In this document: positions 8,533-17,611 of the stretch, piece by piece
Layout: each line of letters opens with the position of its first letter
Position numbering within the stretch: the first letter of the stretch is position 1
Origin: Acidobacteriota bacterium
GTDB taxonomy: Bacteria; Acidobacteriota; Blastocatellia; Pyrinomonadales; Pyrinomonadaceae
NCBI GenBank assembly: GCA_016700175.1
Contig: CP065003.1
Location: forward strand, 2,304,001 to 2,368,000
Direction of reading: 5' to 3'
Length of the DNA: 64,000 bases
Translations under genes and position numbers: made by a program
Notes under the pieces: model-generated
Told to the model about the DNA's origin: nothing
The model's input: the letters and a program-made list of their open reading frames with translations, nothing else
Database searches by the model: none

Positions 8533-9915
8533 TCAAGGCCTGGTCATTTCCTCGGGCTTCACAAGCTCGTCAAACTTCTCCCCGTCCAGAATTCCAAGCT
8601 CCTCTGCAGACTCGCGAAGCGTGATCCCCTTCTTGTGGGCGTGTTTTGCGATCTTCGCTGCGTTGTCGTAACCGATGTGCTGGTTCAGGGCCGTGACAAG
8701 CATTAGCGATTCATTCAGATATTCGTCGATCTGATCCCTGTTCAGCTCGATCCCCGCGATACAGTAATCGACAAATCCGTGGCACGCGTCCCCGATCAGG
8801 CGGACCGAGTGAAGGAAATTGTGGATCATCACGGGCTTGAACACGTTCAACTCGAAATTTCCCTGCGAGCCCGCAAATCCGATCGCCGCGTCGTTTCCCA
8901 TCACCTGCGCGGCGACCATCGTCATCGCCTCCGACTGCGTGGGATTCACCTTGCCCGGCATTATCGAACTTCCCGGCTCGTTTTCCGGAAGCACAAGCTC
9001 GCCGATCCCGCATCTCGGCCCGGACCCGAGCCAGCGTATGTCGTTCGCGATCTTCATAAGCGAAGCCGCAAGAGTCTTCAATGCGCCCGACGCGAACACG
9101 ATCTCGTCGTGAGCCGAAAGCGCGGCGAACTTGTCCGGATGCGACCGGAACGGAAGTCCCGTCAGCTCTGCGATCTTGCCGGCGGCGCGTTCCGCGAACT
9201 CCGGATGCGAGTTCAGACCGGTCCCGACGGCGGTCCCGCCGATCGCGAGATCGAAGAGATCGGACAGTGCGAGGTTGAGCCTTTCGATGTCCCGGTCGAT
9301 CAAGGACGCCCATCCGCCGAACTCCTGGCCTACCGTCAGAGGCGTCGCGTCCTGCAGATGAGTGCGCCCTATCTTCACGACGTCGCTGAATTCGTGAGCC
9401 TTTGCCGAGATCGCGTTCTCGACCTTCTGCACCTGGAAGATAAGGTGCGTCATCTGCTCGGCGGCGGCGATGTACATCGCGGTCGGGAACGTGTCGTTGG
9501 AGGACTGCGACTTGTTGACGTCGTCGTTCGGGTGGATCGGGTCCTTCGAGCCCATCTCGCCGCCTGCGATCTCGATCGCGCGGTTCGAGATCACCTCGTT
9601 GGCGTTCATATTGGTCTGCGTTCCCGATCCCGTCTGCCAGACGCGCAGAGGAAAATGCCTGTCGAGCTTGCCTTCGATCACCTCGTCAGCCGCCTGCACG
9701 ATCAGGTCGCGCTTCTCTTCCGACAACTTGCCGAGATCGCAGTTGACGATCGCGCAGGCCTTCTTGAGGACGCCAAGCGCGCGGATCATCTCGCGCGGCA
9801 TCACGTCGAAGCCGATGTTGAAATGATGAAGGCTGCGCTGTGTCTGCGCGCCCCAGTAGACGTCCGAAGGGACCTCGATCTCGCCCATCGAGTCGGTCTC
9901 GATTCTTGTGCTCAT
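8533..9915 (-). CDS. fumC: Fumarate hydratase class II
   Basis: The product is 460 residues, the normal length for the iron-independent fumarase that interconverts fumarate and malate in the TCA cycle. The family signature G-S-S-I-M-P-G-K-V-N-P-T-Q, including the mobile catalytic Ser loop, is present near residue 315. So are the G-S-G-T-Q-T-N-M-N-A-N-E substrate-binding segment near 97 and a G-R-T-H-L-Q-D-A-T-P segment near 185. The start ATG (complement at 9913-9915) gives the usual M-S-T-R-I-E-T-D-S-M-G opening. The gene is monocistronic, convergent with the T6SS operon and divergent from the secreted CSLREA protein, so its promoter must lie in the 150-base gap at 9916-10065. Confidence 0.96.
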   Translation of the reverse strand: MSTRIETDSMGEIEVPSDVYWGAQTQRSLHHFNIGFDVMPREMIRALGVLKKACAIVNCDLGKLSEEKRDLIVQAADEVIEGKLDRHFPLRVWQTGSGTQTNMNANEVISNRAIEIAGGEMGSKDPIHPNDDVNKSQSSNDTFPTAMYIAAAEQMTHLIFQVQKVENAISAKAHEFSDVVKIGRTHLQDATPLTVGQEFGGWASLIDRDIERLNLALSDLFDLAIGGTAVGTGLNSHPEFAERAAGKIAELTGLPFRSHPDKFAALSAHDEIVFASGALKTLAASLMKIANDIRWLGSGPRCGIGELVLPENEPGSSIMPGKVNPTQSEAMTMVAAQVMGNDAAIGFAGSQGNFELNVFKPVMIHNFLHSVRLIGDACHGFVDYCIAGIELNRDQIDEYLNESLMLVTALNQHIGYDNAAKIAKHAHKKGITLRESAEELGILDGEKFDELVKPEEMTRP

Positions 9916-10065
9916 AGCGTTATTCTGCCACGAAGAGTCCGATTGACCGAATCCGCCCGAAAGCTCCTAATCGGGAACGCAGGTCGATTGGCCGTTTCTT
10001 TAAAATCAGAGCGTTTAACATTGTTTAATCTCCGTTCAAAGTTGTATCAACGAAGGAGAACCAAA

Positions 10066-11481
10066 ATGAAGCACTCCCCTTTTCCCACGAAGCTCGCGAC
10101 GCTCGTCCTCGCGATAGCTCTGACTTCCATCCTTTCAGCGGAACACCTTGCGGCGGACTTCGTTGTCGACAGAAATGACGACGACGGCTCCGCTTCCGCA
10201 TGCACCGCCGCGCCGAACGATTGCTCGCTGCGGGGCGCACTGTCCGCGGCCGTCGCGTCGGCAGAGGACGACAGCATCACGTTCGACCCGGGTGTCTTCT
10301 CCGCCGACAGTTTCGTCAGGCTCAACGGCCGGCTTTCCGTGAACGGAGGCGGAGCGATCTCGATCGACGGATCCGACGCGCGGCTCGTCACGGTGGACGC
10401 GCAGAACAGCGGAGGCGTGTTCTTCGTCGGAACTGCGGGAAATCTTTCGATCTCGAACCTTTCGATCACAGGCGGCAACCTGAATCTGACCTTCGGAGGC
10501 GGCATCGACAACCGGGGTGTCCTGAACGTCTCGCAATCGACCTTCTACAACAACCGCGGCGGTTCCGGAGGCGCGATATTCAACAACGGCGGCTCGGTCG
10601 CGATCTCGAACTCGACCCTCTGCAGCAACAACTCCGCCTACGGGGGCGCATACCACAGCGTGGGCACTGCGGCCGTGACTGTCTTCCGGGATTCGACTAT
10701 CTGCTCGAACACGGCGACATACGGCGGCGGCATCTATGTCAGCAGCGGCTCGGTTAGCCTCGAGAACACGATCATAGCTAACAACTCAGGCGGCGCGGGC
10801 GGTCCCGATGTGTGGCGGACCGTGAACTCGCTCGGCTTCAATCTCATCGGCAATTCGTCGGGAATGACCTTCTCAGGCGCCAACGCAACCGACCGGACCG
10901 ATGTCGATCCGATGCTCGATCCCGCAGGGCTCGCAGACAACGGCGGAAACAGTCTCACCGTCGCGCTTCTTCCCGAAAGTCCCGCGATCGACACCGGTTA
11001 CAGCCTCTCCGAAGAAGACCAGAGGGGCGCAACGCGGCCCGTCGATGTTCCCGATTCGGCAGACGGAACGGGCAATCTTGCGGATACGGGTGCATTCGAG
11101 GTTCAGTATGAGGTCGAAGAGCCTCCGACGACCACTTTCGAATGGGGCGGATTCCGCCGGCCGATCCGCGAGAACCACTACAACCTCGCCAAGGCGGGAT
11201 GGCTCTTTCCGGTCAAATTCAGCCTGAACGGATTCCAGGGGATGGACATCCTCGCCGAAGGATCGCCGACCTCGGTGAAGATCGGATGCTTCTCCAGAAC
11301 GCCGATCGGAGATCCCGAACCGATCCGTACACACGGCAATCCCGCCCTCAAGTACAACCAGGGAAGGGATTTCTACAAGATGGTCTGGAAAACGAAGCGA
11401 CAATGGCGATGGTCCTGCAGAAGGCTGTCGGTCACACTGAGCGACGGCTCGGTCCATTCGGCGGATTTCCTGTTCTGGTAG
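10066..11481 (+). CDS. Secreted CSLREA-type parallel beta-helix protein
   Basis: The start chosen is the ATG at 10066, preceded by GAAGGAGA; it gives a 471-residue product with a Sec signal peptide ending near S-A-E-H-L-A-A. The mature start F-V-V-D-R-N-D-D-D followed by C-S-L-R-G-A-L matches the CSLREA domain found in secreted bacterial surface proteins. Residues about 120-310 contain repeating I-S-N-S-T-L/G-G-x-I-F-N-N-G-G motifs of a right-handed beta-helix, and a choice-of-anchor-Q-like segment (N-L-I-G-N-S-S-G, then D-P-M-L-D) follows. The C-terminal 120 residues form a separate W- and C-containing module found in many such proteins. It is probably exported or surface-bound; its ligand is unknown. 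It is a single gene followed by a strong terminator. Confidence 0.85.
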   Translation: MKHSPFPTKLATLVLAIALTSILSAEHLAADFVVDRNDDDGSASACTAAPNDCSLRGALSAAVASAEDDSITFDPGVFSADSFVRLNGRLSVNGGGAISIDGSDARLVTVDAQNSGGVFFVGTAGNLSISNLSITGGNLNLTFGGGIDNRGVLNVSQSTFYNNRGGSGGAIFNNGGSVAISNSTLCSNNSAYGGAYHSVGTAAVTVFRDSTICSNTATYGGGIYVSSGSVSLENTIIANNSGGAGGPDVWRTVNSLGFNLIGNSSGMTFSGANATDRTDVDPMLDPAGLADNGGNSLTVALLPESPAIDTGYSLSEEDQRGATRPVDVPDSADGTGNLADTGAFEVQYEVEEPPTTTFEWGGFRRPIRENHYNLAKAGWLFPVKFSLNGFQGMDILAEGSPTSVKIGCFSRTPIGDPEPIRTHGNPALKYNQGRDFYKMVWKTKRQWRWSCRRLSVTLSDGSVHSADFLFW

Positions 11482-11504
11482 TCGTCCGTTCGATCTCTAT
11501 CAGT

Positions 11505-11599
11505 TGCCCCCGGCTTCAGCCGGGGGTGACGGTAGTCGAACCACTATCTCGGGGCTTTAGCCCCGCAAATGCCGGCTTAGGCCGGCTTTTTACTTTTTT
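11505..11599. repeat. Dispersed palindromic repeat (GGGGCTTTAGCCCC family), copy 1, with terminator
   Basis: The element starts GTTGCCCCCGGCTTCAGCC, carries the perfect palindrome CGGGGCTTTAGCCCCG, and ends with GCCGGC-TTAG-GCCGGC (11571-11586) followed by TTTTTACTTTTTT. The last hairpin is a convincing rho-independent terminator for the gene ending at 11481. Related copies lie at 11687-11823 and 25394-25530, one in inverted arrangement. Such palindromes are abundant in Acidobacteriota and are usually intergenic. Confidence 0.8.
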
Positions 11600-11686
11600 G
11601 TAGCCTTGAATGAGCCCGTCTGAAAAGCAGGTCTGGACGCCGTTCCCGATCGTTTCGCACGAAAGACCGCGTTGCCGGAACACATC

Positions 11687-11823
11687 AGTTGCCCACGGCT
11701 TCAGCCGGGGGGCAACCGGGTAAACAAGACAGGATAGGGGCTTTAGCCCCGAGATAGCCGGCTGAAGCCGACGAGACAATCTTTATGGCCCTTTCGATCC
11801 CCCCGCTAAAGCGAGGGGCAACT
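11687..11823. repeat. Dispersed palindromic repeat, copy 2 (inverted arrangement)
   Basis: This copy starts with CAGTTGCCCACGGCTTCAGC, contains GGGGCTTTAGCCCCGAGATAG (the reverse complement of part of copy 1), then a second hairpin AGCCGGCTGAAGCCG, and ends CCCCGCTAAAGCGAGGGGCA followed by ACTG. Together with copy 1 it fills most of the 608-base gap between 11481 and 12090. The rest of the gap (11600-11686 and 11824-12089) shows no gene I can support. Confidence 0.75.
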
Positions 11824-12089
11824 GATGTCACCGAATCGCTTGAAATTCGCCTGCTCGATTAGGAGCCAAATGTTTTGCAGTACATTTGTGAACGATGATC
11901 CCATCCCCTTCGGGCTGAAGGTGCGTGGCGTAGATTGCGCTCCTGACGGAGCACGGTTCACATTTCGAATCGTTTTTTTCCGGCGCTGCCGGTCTTGCTT
12001 TACCGGAGCAGATAAAAACGCCGACGTGTGAATCTTGACACCCGGACGCCGCGCACTTTAATTTATCGGGAAGCTTGCGCCGTCAAGGT

Positions 12090-13403
12090 ATGAAAACCCT
12101 TTCTCTCTTCTTCGAACTCTACTACCGGCCGGCTTCCGCTTTCAGCGACATAATGGACAGCGGAAGCTGGATATTCGCGGCTGTCGCCGTCCTCGTCGTG
12201 TCCTTTGCATTCCAGTACGGAATCAATAGCCGGATCGCCGAGCAATACGCAGTGGGCTATTTCGACCAGGTAGTTCGGGGCGAACGGACGCTGTTGCGTC
12301 CTGACCGTGGGCCCCTTGAAGCCGATCCCGAAGCCGCTTTCCGCCGAGAGAGCTTTCCGCTGATCGGATCGCGAGTCACCTGGCTGTTTTCTTTCGATTC
12401 GAGCTTCATTGCACCCCTTATAATCCTGACAGTGTTCTTCGTTCCGGGCACGATCATCCTTGCGGTACTGATTGCGAAGCTGGGAAATGCAGGAGTCGTG
12501 ATCGGCAACGAATACGGCACGTTTTCGACCTGCGTGATGACGGCCTGGGCCGCAGCTCACCTTCCGTTTGCGATCGCGGGGTTGGCTTTTGGCAACGTTT
12601 CACTTGCGGGCCTTGTTTCGGTCGCATTGTGGGCCGTGAGCGGCATTGCGTTCGGAGGGCTTCTGGTTTTTGCAATTCGGACCGTTTTCGGCACGAACTA
12701 TTCAGAAGCGATCATCACCGCGGCCTTCTCGTGGATCTTCTACAGCATCGGCGTCAATGTTATCGAGTTTGTCTCGCCCTGGTTCTTTTCTCCTTTCCTA
12801 CTGATATTCGCAGTCCTTTATCTGGGAGGCTTCTTAAGAAGCGGCGTCGCAGGAATGAGCGACTCGATGCGACGCAAGCGAGATTTCAAGCGGTTTCTCC
12901 ACAACGCGACCGTAAATCCGAGGGACGCAGACGCTCACGTTCAGCTTGGGCTTATTTATGCTTCGAGACGCCAGGACGAGAAGGCTAAGGAACATTTCGT
13001 GAAGGCATTCGAGATCGATCCCGAGGAGATCGATGCCAATTACCAGCTCGGACGGATCGCACGCCGGGAGGGCGACCTGCAAAAAGCGATCGAGCATTTC
13101 TCTACCGTTGTCGCTCAGAACGACAAGTTCGCGCTGAGTGAGATCTGGAGGGAGATCGGCGCGACCTATATGGAAGCCGGAATGGATGCCGAGGCTCGGG
13201 ACGCACTCGAGAAGTTCGTCGCGCGGCGTCCTTTCGACGGAGAAGGGCTCTTCTACCTTGGCGTCCTACTTAAGCGCTCGGGCGAGTCCGAAGCCGCTCA
13301 GGAAATGTACGAGCGGGCGGTCGAAGCCGCCTCGACCGCTCCCTACCACCGGCGAAACGAACTCAGGAAATGGGCGAAGCGAGCCCAGAGGGAAATGACC
13401 TGA
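12090..13403 (+). CDS. Yip1-like membrane protein with C-terminal TPR domain
   Basis: The 437-residue protein begins at the ATG at 12090; an upstream in-frame TTG would add only five residues. The first ~265 residues are a Yip1-type integral membrane module with several hydrophobic segments (W-I-F-A-A-V-A-V-L-V-V-S-F-A-F, L-I-I-L-T-V-F-F-V-P-G, F-G-G-L-L-V-F-A-I and F-L-L-I-F-A-V-L-Y-L). Residues about 275-430 form tandem tetratricopeptide repeats (A-H-V-Q-L-G-L-I-Y-A-S-R and N-Y-Q-L-G-R-I-A-R-R among them) facing the cytoplasm, probably to bind partner proteins. The function is unknown; a scaffold in membrane organisation is a guess. It stands alone, with repeats upstream and a hairpin terminator downstream. 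Confidence 0.78.
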   Translation: MKTLSLFFELYYRPASAFSDIMDSGSWIFAAVAVLVVSFAFQYGINSRIAEQYAVGYFDQVVRGERTLLRPDRGPLEADPEAAFRRESFPLIGSRVTWLFSFDSSFIAPLIILTVFFVPGTIILAVLIAKLGNAGVVIGNEYGTFSTCVMTAWAAAHLPFAIAGLAFGNVSLAGLVSVALWAVSGIAFGGLLVFAIRTVFGTNYSEAIITAAFSWIFYSIGVNVIEFVSPWFFSPFLLIFAVLYLGGFLRSGVAGMSDSMRRKRDFKRFLHNATVNPRDADAHVQLGLIYASRRQDEKAKEHFVKAFEIDPEEIDANYQLGRIARREGDLQKAIEHFSTVVAQNDKFALSEIWREIGATYMEAGMDAEARDALEKFVARRPFDGEGLFYLGVLLKRSGESEAAQEMYERAVEAASTAPYHRRNELRKWAKRAQREMT

Positions 13404-13443
13404 TGGCGGTTGTGCTCTAGGGAACACAGGCAGTTTTGCAAAC

Positions 13444-13474
13444 GGCCGGCTTCACACCGGCCACTTTTTGTTTT
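13444..13474 (+). terminator. Rho-independent terminator after the Yip1/TPR gene
   Basis: GGCCGG at 13444-13449 pairs with CCGGCC at 13457-13462 around a 7-base loop, followed by ACTTTTTGTTTT. It lies 41 bases after the stop at 13403, in the gap before lpdA. Confidence 0.75.
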
Positions 13475-13587
13475 CCGCCTCAAAGCAATATAATTGTGGT
13501 TTCGTTTTCAGAGTGGTTTTAACTTCTGTAGGTTTTTGGCGGCTCCTGCACGGCATCCGCCCGTAATTTTAGGATCAGAGGACTTAA

Positions 13588-14997
13588 ATGGCAGAACAAT
13601 TTGACGTTACTATCATCGGCTCCGGGCCCGGCGGGTATGTCGCGGCGGTTCGCGGTTCCCAGATGGGGCTCAAGGTCGCATTGATCGAAAAAGAAGAGAC
13701 CGAAAGGCTCGGCGGAACGTGCGGACTTCGCGGATGCATCCCGACCAAGGCGCTCCTGATGGCGGCTCATCTCTACGAGAAAGCCTCGCATTTCGAGGAA
13801 TTCGGGATCAAGATCGACAAGCTGGGATTCGACTGGACCCAGGTCCAGAAGCGCAAGTCCGATGTCGTAAACAAGAACGCGGCCGGCGTCTCGTACCTTA
13901 TGAAAAAGCATAAGGTCAAGGTTTTCAACGGTTTCGGCAAGATCCTGGGACCGGGGAAGGTCGAGGTCGAGACGAACGACGGCAAGAAAGAGACGGTCGA
14001 ATCGAAGAACATCATCATTGCCACAGGCTCCGTCGTCCGGCCGATCCCGGCGTTTGAGACGGACGGCAAACAGGTAGTTAACTCCGATCACATTCTGGAA
14101 CTTGAAAAAGTGCCCAAGTCGATGATCGTGATCGGATCCGGCGCCGTCGGCGTCGAGTTCGCTTCCGTCTACGCGCGCTTCGGCTGCGACGTGACCGTCG
14201 TCGAGCTTTTGGACAGGATCGTCCCGATCGAGGACGCCGACGTTTCGAAACAGCTTGAGCGATCGTTCAAAAAGCAGGGCATCAAGTGTATGACCGGCGT
14301 GAAGCTCGACACGATGAAGAAGCTGAAGAACAGCGTCAAGGTGTCGGGCAAGGATTCAAAGGACAAGGCGGTCGAGCTTGAGGCGGAAATGGTTCTGGTG
14401 GCGATCGGAAGAATGCCGTTCCTCGAAGGCCTCGGTCTTGAGAACACAAAGGTCAAGGTAAACGACCGCGGCGTTGTCGAGGTCAACGAATACTGCGAAA
14501 CGGCGGAGCCCGGGATCTTCGCGATCGGCGATGTGATCAACACGCCCTGGCTCGCCCACCTCGCTTCAAAGGAAGGGATTCTCGTGGTCGAGAAGCTCGC
14601 CGGAAAGAACGTCGAGCCGATCAACATGAACCTAGTCCCGAACTGCACGTACTGCGATCCGGAGGTCGCCAGCGTCGGGATGACCGAGCAGAAGGCGAAG
14701 GACGCGGGTTATGACGTGAAGGTCGGCAAGTTCCCTTTCTCGGCTTCAGGAAAGGCGAGGATCATCGGCGAGACGGACGGCTTTGTGAAGATCGTCGCCG
14801 AGAAGAAGTACGACGAGGTCCTTGGCGTTCATATCATCGGCCCGCACGCCACGGAATTGCTCGCTGAGGCCTGCGTCGCGATGCAGCTCGAGACGACGGC
14901 TGACGAGCTCGGACGGACGATCCACGCGCATCCGACCGTTTCCGAAACGGTGATGGAAGCCGCCGAAGGCGTCCACGATCTGACGATACATATCTAG
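13588..14997 (+). CDS. lpdA: Dihydrolipoyl dehydrogenase (E3)
   Basis: This 469-residue flavoprotein reoxidises the dihydrolipoyl groups of 2-oxoacid dehydrogenase complexes with NAD+. The FAD-binding G-S-G-P-G-G-Y is at residues 11-17. The redox disulfide motif is G-G-T-C-G-L-R-G-C-I-P-T-K near 45 (C-x4-C, as in E3). The NAD-binding G-S-G-A-V-G-V-E is near 188, and the catalytic His-Glu motif H-A-H-P-T-V-S-E is near 444. The ATG at 13588 gives the standard N-terminus. The gene is not linked to other complex subunits: E1alpha, E1beta and E2 lie 18-28 kb away. It is preceded by a terminator and followed by a repeat-rich gap, so it is probably transcribed alone. Confidence 0.95.
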   Translation: MAEQFDVTIIGSGPGGYVAAVRGSQMGLKVALIEKEETERLGGTCGLRGCIPTKALLMAAHLYEKASHFEEFGIKIDKLGFDWTQVQKRKSDVVNKNAAGVSYLMKKHKVKVFNGFGKILGPGKVEVETNDGKKETVESKNIIIATGSVVRPIPAFETDGKQVVNSDHILELEKVPKSMIVIGSGAVGVEFASVYARFGCDVTVVELLDRIVPIEDADVSKQLERSFKKQGIKCMTGVKLDTMKKLKNSVKVSGKDSKDKAVELEAEMVLVAIGRMPFLEGLGLENTKVKVNDRGVVEVNEYCETAEPGIFAIGDVINTPWLAHLASKEGILVVEKLAGKNVEPINMNLVPNCTYCDPEVASVGMTEQKAKDAGYDVKVGKFPFSASGKARIIGETDGFVKIVAEKKYDEVLGVHIIGPHATELLAEACVAMQLETTADELGRTIHAHPTVSETVMEAAEGVHDLTIHI

Positions 14998-15038
14998 GTC
15001 AGGTAAAAAGTAGGGGCGGGGCTTGTCTCCGCCCTCTT

Positions 15039-15277
15039 GAGGTAACGCGAACTTCAGTTTGCGCCGTGCGCACGCGCGGAGTACCGTTCGGGCCTCGGAC
15101 ATACCGCGACAAGCTGAAGCTTATCGGACATCCGTTTAGAGCAGCGCTTTGCGCCGCCGAGGTAACGCGAACTTCAGTTTGCGCCGTGCGCAAGCGCGGA
15201 GTACCGTTCGGGCCTCGGACGTACCGCGACAGGCTGAAGCTTATCGGACATCCGTTTAGAGCAGCGCTTTGCGCTGC
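15039..15277. repeat. Two-copy 120-bp tandem repeat
   Basis: The block beginning GAGGTAACGCGAACTTCAG at 15039 recurs exactly 120 bases later at 15159 with only a few changes (CACGCG/CAAGCG, CATACC/CGTACC, AAGCTG/AGGCTG). Each unit contains AGCTGAAGCTTATCGGACAT and CCGTTTAGAGCAGCGCTTTG, which recur singly elsewhere: the first at about 19025-19048 just upstream of serA, the second at 45590 in the gap after the VWA gene. The gap 14998-15714 contains no gene I can support; the open frames in it only translate these repeats. Confidence 0.9.
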
Positions 15278-15476
15278 ATTGAGCGCGAAGCGCGAACTCC
15301 AAAGACATCGTGAGCCTAAGCAGAAACGCGACCGTCAGGGAGGGCTACCTCTTGGTAGTTGCAGGTTCAAAGTTCCAGGTGTACTCCGGACGATGCCCGT
15401 GCGAATCACGCAATCGCTTCGCGATGCGCGAATAATGCGACGAATACCGTGGGCCGCGCTGCTATTAACATTCCGC

Positions 15477-15700
15477 GCCGATGGCGCTCTCCATTGGTCA
15501 ATGATCATTGGGAATTGGTCAGCGGCACGCTCCCAGACGGTCGCGTTTCCGCCAAAACCGCGCCGATGGCGCTCTCCATTGGTCAATGGTCATTGGGAAT
15601 TGGTCAGCGGCACGCTCCCTGACGGTCGCGTTTCCGCCAAAACCGCGCCGATGGCGCTCTCCATTGGTCAATGATCATTGGGCATTGGTCGACGGCGCGC
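15477..15700. repeat. Three-copy 85-bp tandem repeat with ATTGGTCAATG core
   Basis: ATGGCGCTCTCCATTGGTCA recurs at 15481, 15566 and 15651, a constant 85-base period. The units also share CATTGGGAATTGGTC and a GACGGTCGCGTTTCCGCCAA segment, and the third copy degenerates just before the serine hydrolase stop at 15715. The same ATTGGTCAATGGTCATTGGG core reappears at about 18827. Confidence 0.9.
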
Positions 15701-15714
15701 TCCCTGCCTCTCCG

Positions 15715-17127
15715 CTACTCTTTTTGAGTGCCCGTGAAGGACATGCGGGGAACGCCGGCGCCCTCGATCGTCCCCAACATTTCGCCATTTTCGATCTCCC
15801 CTCTTAACTGCAGGACCATCGGTTGTCCCTGAACCTCTACATTCACGTCCCCGACGAACCGTCTGCCGCTCACTTTTCCGTTCACTATCTTTCCATTGCC
15901 AAGGGAGGTCGAGATGGCCCCGGTGAATGCAGCATCATTCTGTTTGAGGTCCAATTCGATCTCCAGAGTTCGGGCACCGGACTTGGCCGTCAGTTTCCAG
16001 ACTCCGGTTACATTTACCTCCGGCTTCTGATCCATGCTCGGTGATTTGGGTGGCGATTCGTCATCAGGCTCGGCACTGTCCTCCTGGAACGGTCTCAAAA
16101 TGGCCAGCGCGTCGTTCGCATCAAACTGCGCAAATGTGAGATTCAGCAATACAGCAATCGCCAACCGCTCTTCAGGATAGACGACCAGGAACCCCCTTCC
16201 GCCAATCGAAGATCCACCATGATGATATAGCGTCCGTCCTTTGCTGTCCTTAGAGATACGCCAGGCGATTCCGACGAGCGTTGGATCTCCGTCAGTCGTT
16301 TTTTGAGGGGTGAACAGCATCTTCAGAGTTTCCTGTTTGAGAAATCCCGCCGTCATATGCGCCTCGGCAAAGTGAACCAGATCTTCTGTAGTCGAGAGAA
16401 GTCCCGCTCTGTCACTATTGTCGGTGTAAGGAGCGTGTATCCATTCCCGATCAAAACCGAGGGAATAGAATCCGGTTCTTTTGGGGATGATCTTTTGATT
16501 GTCATCGCTAACCGTCGCCCGCAGATTCAACGGAGTCAGCACTTCCGACTGAAGGCAGTCCGCGTAGTCTTTTTTCGCCGCCCCTTCGATTGCCGCACCC
16601 AAGAGGGTGTATCCAAACGTCGAGTAGGAATACTCCGTGCCAGGAACATTAATCAGAGGAGAATCCTTAAACCGTTCGAGACTCTCGCCTAAACTGCCGT
16701 ATCTTCTTGTATTCACAAACTCTCCCTCGGCGTAATGCCTTATACCTCCAAGGTGACCGGCAAGTTGACGGACCGTAATGTCATATTTCTTCCTTGGGAA
16801 GGTGGGAACGTACTTGTGAATCGAGGCGTCGAGATCGATCAAACCCCGCTCGTGAAGTCTTGCAAGCGTTGCGGCAGTCAGGAGTTTTGATAAACTCCCG
16901 ATCCGAAACTTGGTCTCCGGGGTTACCTTAACGTCTTGTTCCAGATCGGCGTGGCCGAATCCCTCAGACCAGATGATCTTGCCATCCTTGATGACTGACA
17001 CAGAGAGCCCCGGAATTCTCTTTTCCGCTATTAGTGACCTGGCGATTTCCCGCGCCTGCTCTTTCTGAGCCAAGGCCCAAGGCGGGCAAGCGATCAGAAT
17101 AAGCAGGAGGAGGGTGCATTTTCTCAT
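15715..17127 (-). CDS. Secreted serine hydrolase, beta-lactamase (class C/CubicO) family
   Basis: The 470-residue product has a signal peptide (M-R-K-C-T-L-L-L-L-I-L, cleaved near A-L-A-Q). The family triad is visible: S-L-S-K near residue 98 (nucleophile and general base, S-x-x-K), a Y-S-Y-S-T tyrosine motif near 170, and H-H-G-G-S near 300. Residues from about 370 form a separate beta-rich C-terminal domain seen in several periplasmic CubicO proteins. The family covers D-aminopeptidases, esterases and penicillin-binding-like enzymes, so the substrate cannot be named. It is a single gene; a frame-broken AraC gene lies 484 bases upstream in the same direction. Its last codons abut a tandem repeat. 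Confidence 0.87.
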   Translation of the reverse strand: MRKCTLLLLILIACPPWALAQKEQAREIARSLIAEKRIPGLSVSVIKDGKIIWSEGFGHADLEQDVKVTPETKFRIGSLSKLLTAATLARLHERGLIDLDASIHKYVPTFPRKKYDITVRQLAGHLGGIRHYAEGEFVNTRRYGSLGESLERFKDSPLINVPGTEYSYSTFGYTLLGAAIEGAAKKDYADCLQSEVLTPLNLRATVSDDNQKIIPKRTGFYSLGFDREWIHAPYTDNSDRAGLLSTTEDLVHFAEAHMTAGFLKQETLKMLFTPQKTTDGDPTLVGIAWRISKDSKGRTLYHHGGSSIGGRGFLVVYPEERLAIAVLLNLTFAQFDANDALAILRPFQEDSAEPDDESPPKSPSMDQKPEVNVTGVWKLTAKSGARTLEIELDLKQNDAAFTGAISTSLGNGKIVNGKVSGRRFVGDVNVEVQGQPMVLQLRGEIENGEMLGTIEGAGVPRMSFTGTQKE

Positions 17128-17611
17128 TGTCTAAAATTCCTCAATGTTGGGTGTCTATCGGAAGTCTGGGACGAAGTAGCGATGACAGCTATGCCCATAC
17201 GACCGGCAATCGCTTTCTGAGCTGCCCGTGTGGTCGTGCGGACATTCGAATCCGGGAATCGTCCTTCGAGTTTCGCCAGAGACGAACTTCAGGGTATTAG
17301 CCTGACCGAGGGCTCCCGTGCGAAATCAAATTGCCTAAGGCATGCCGTCAACCGGCTTTGTCAACTAAATCAACAGTTCGGGGCGATCGTCACGAACTAG
17401 CATTGACTATCGACAAGCCAATCGTGATCGCAGGTAAGGACTCAGGCAGTTTCGGAAGACCGCGGCCTTCCACTTTCTGATCACTCCAAATTACGAGGAT
17501 CGGCAGACAGAAGTCTGAAGTATTGCCGACGAAGCCCAGCATTCTCGGGACCATACCAGACACGCGGATTACTTGTATTGAACGGTTAAATCAATATTGA
17601 ACAATCGAAAC
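17128..17611. other. 484-base gap with no recognised gene
   Basis: This region separates the start of the serine hydrolase from the end of the AraC gene, both on the minus strand. I found no open frame of useful length, RNA gene, repeat copy or strong hairpin. It must contain the hydrolase promoter. It is visibly richer in A+T than the flanking core genes, like the AraC gene beyond it. Confidence 0.5.

Noticed and set aside
11825..12031. 68-residue open frame before the Yip1/TPR gene
   Set aside because: No ribosome site, no neighbour coupling and no recognisable composition. It is probably chance.
15066..15674. 202-residue open frame in the repeat gap
   Set aside because: It translates the 120-bp and 85-bp tandem repeats, with the protein repeating in step. 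It has no ribosome site or family similarity.
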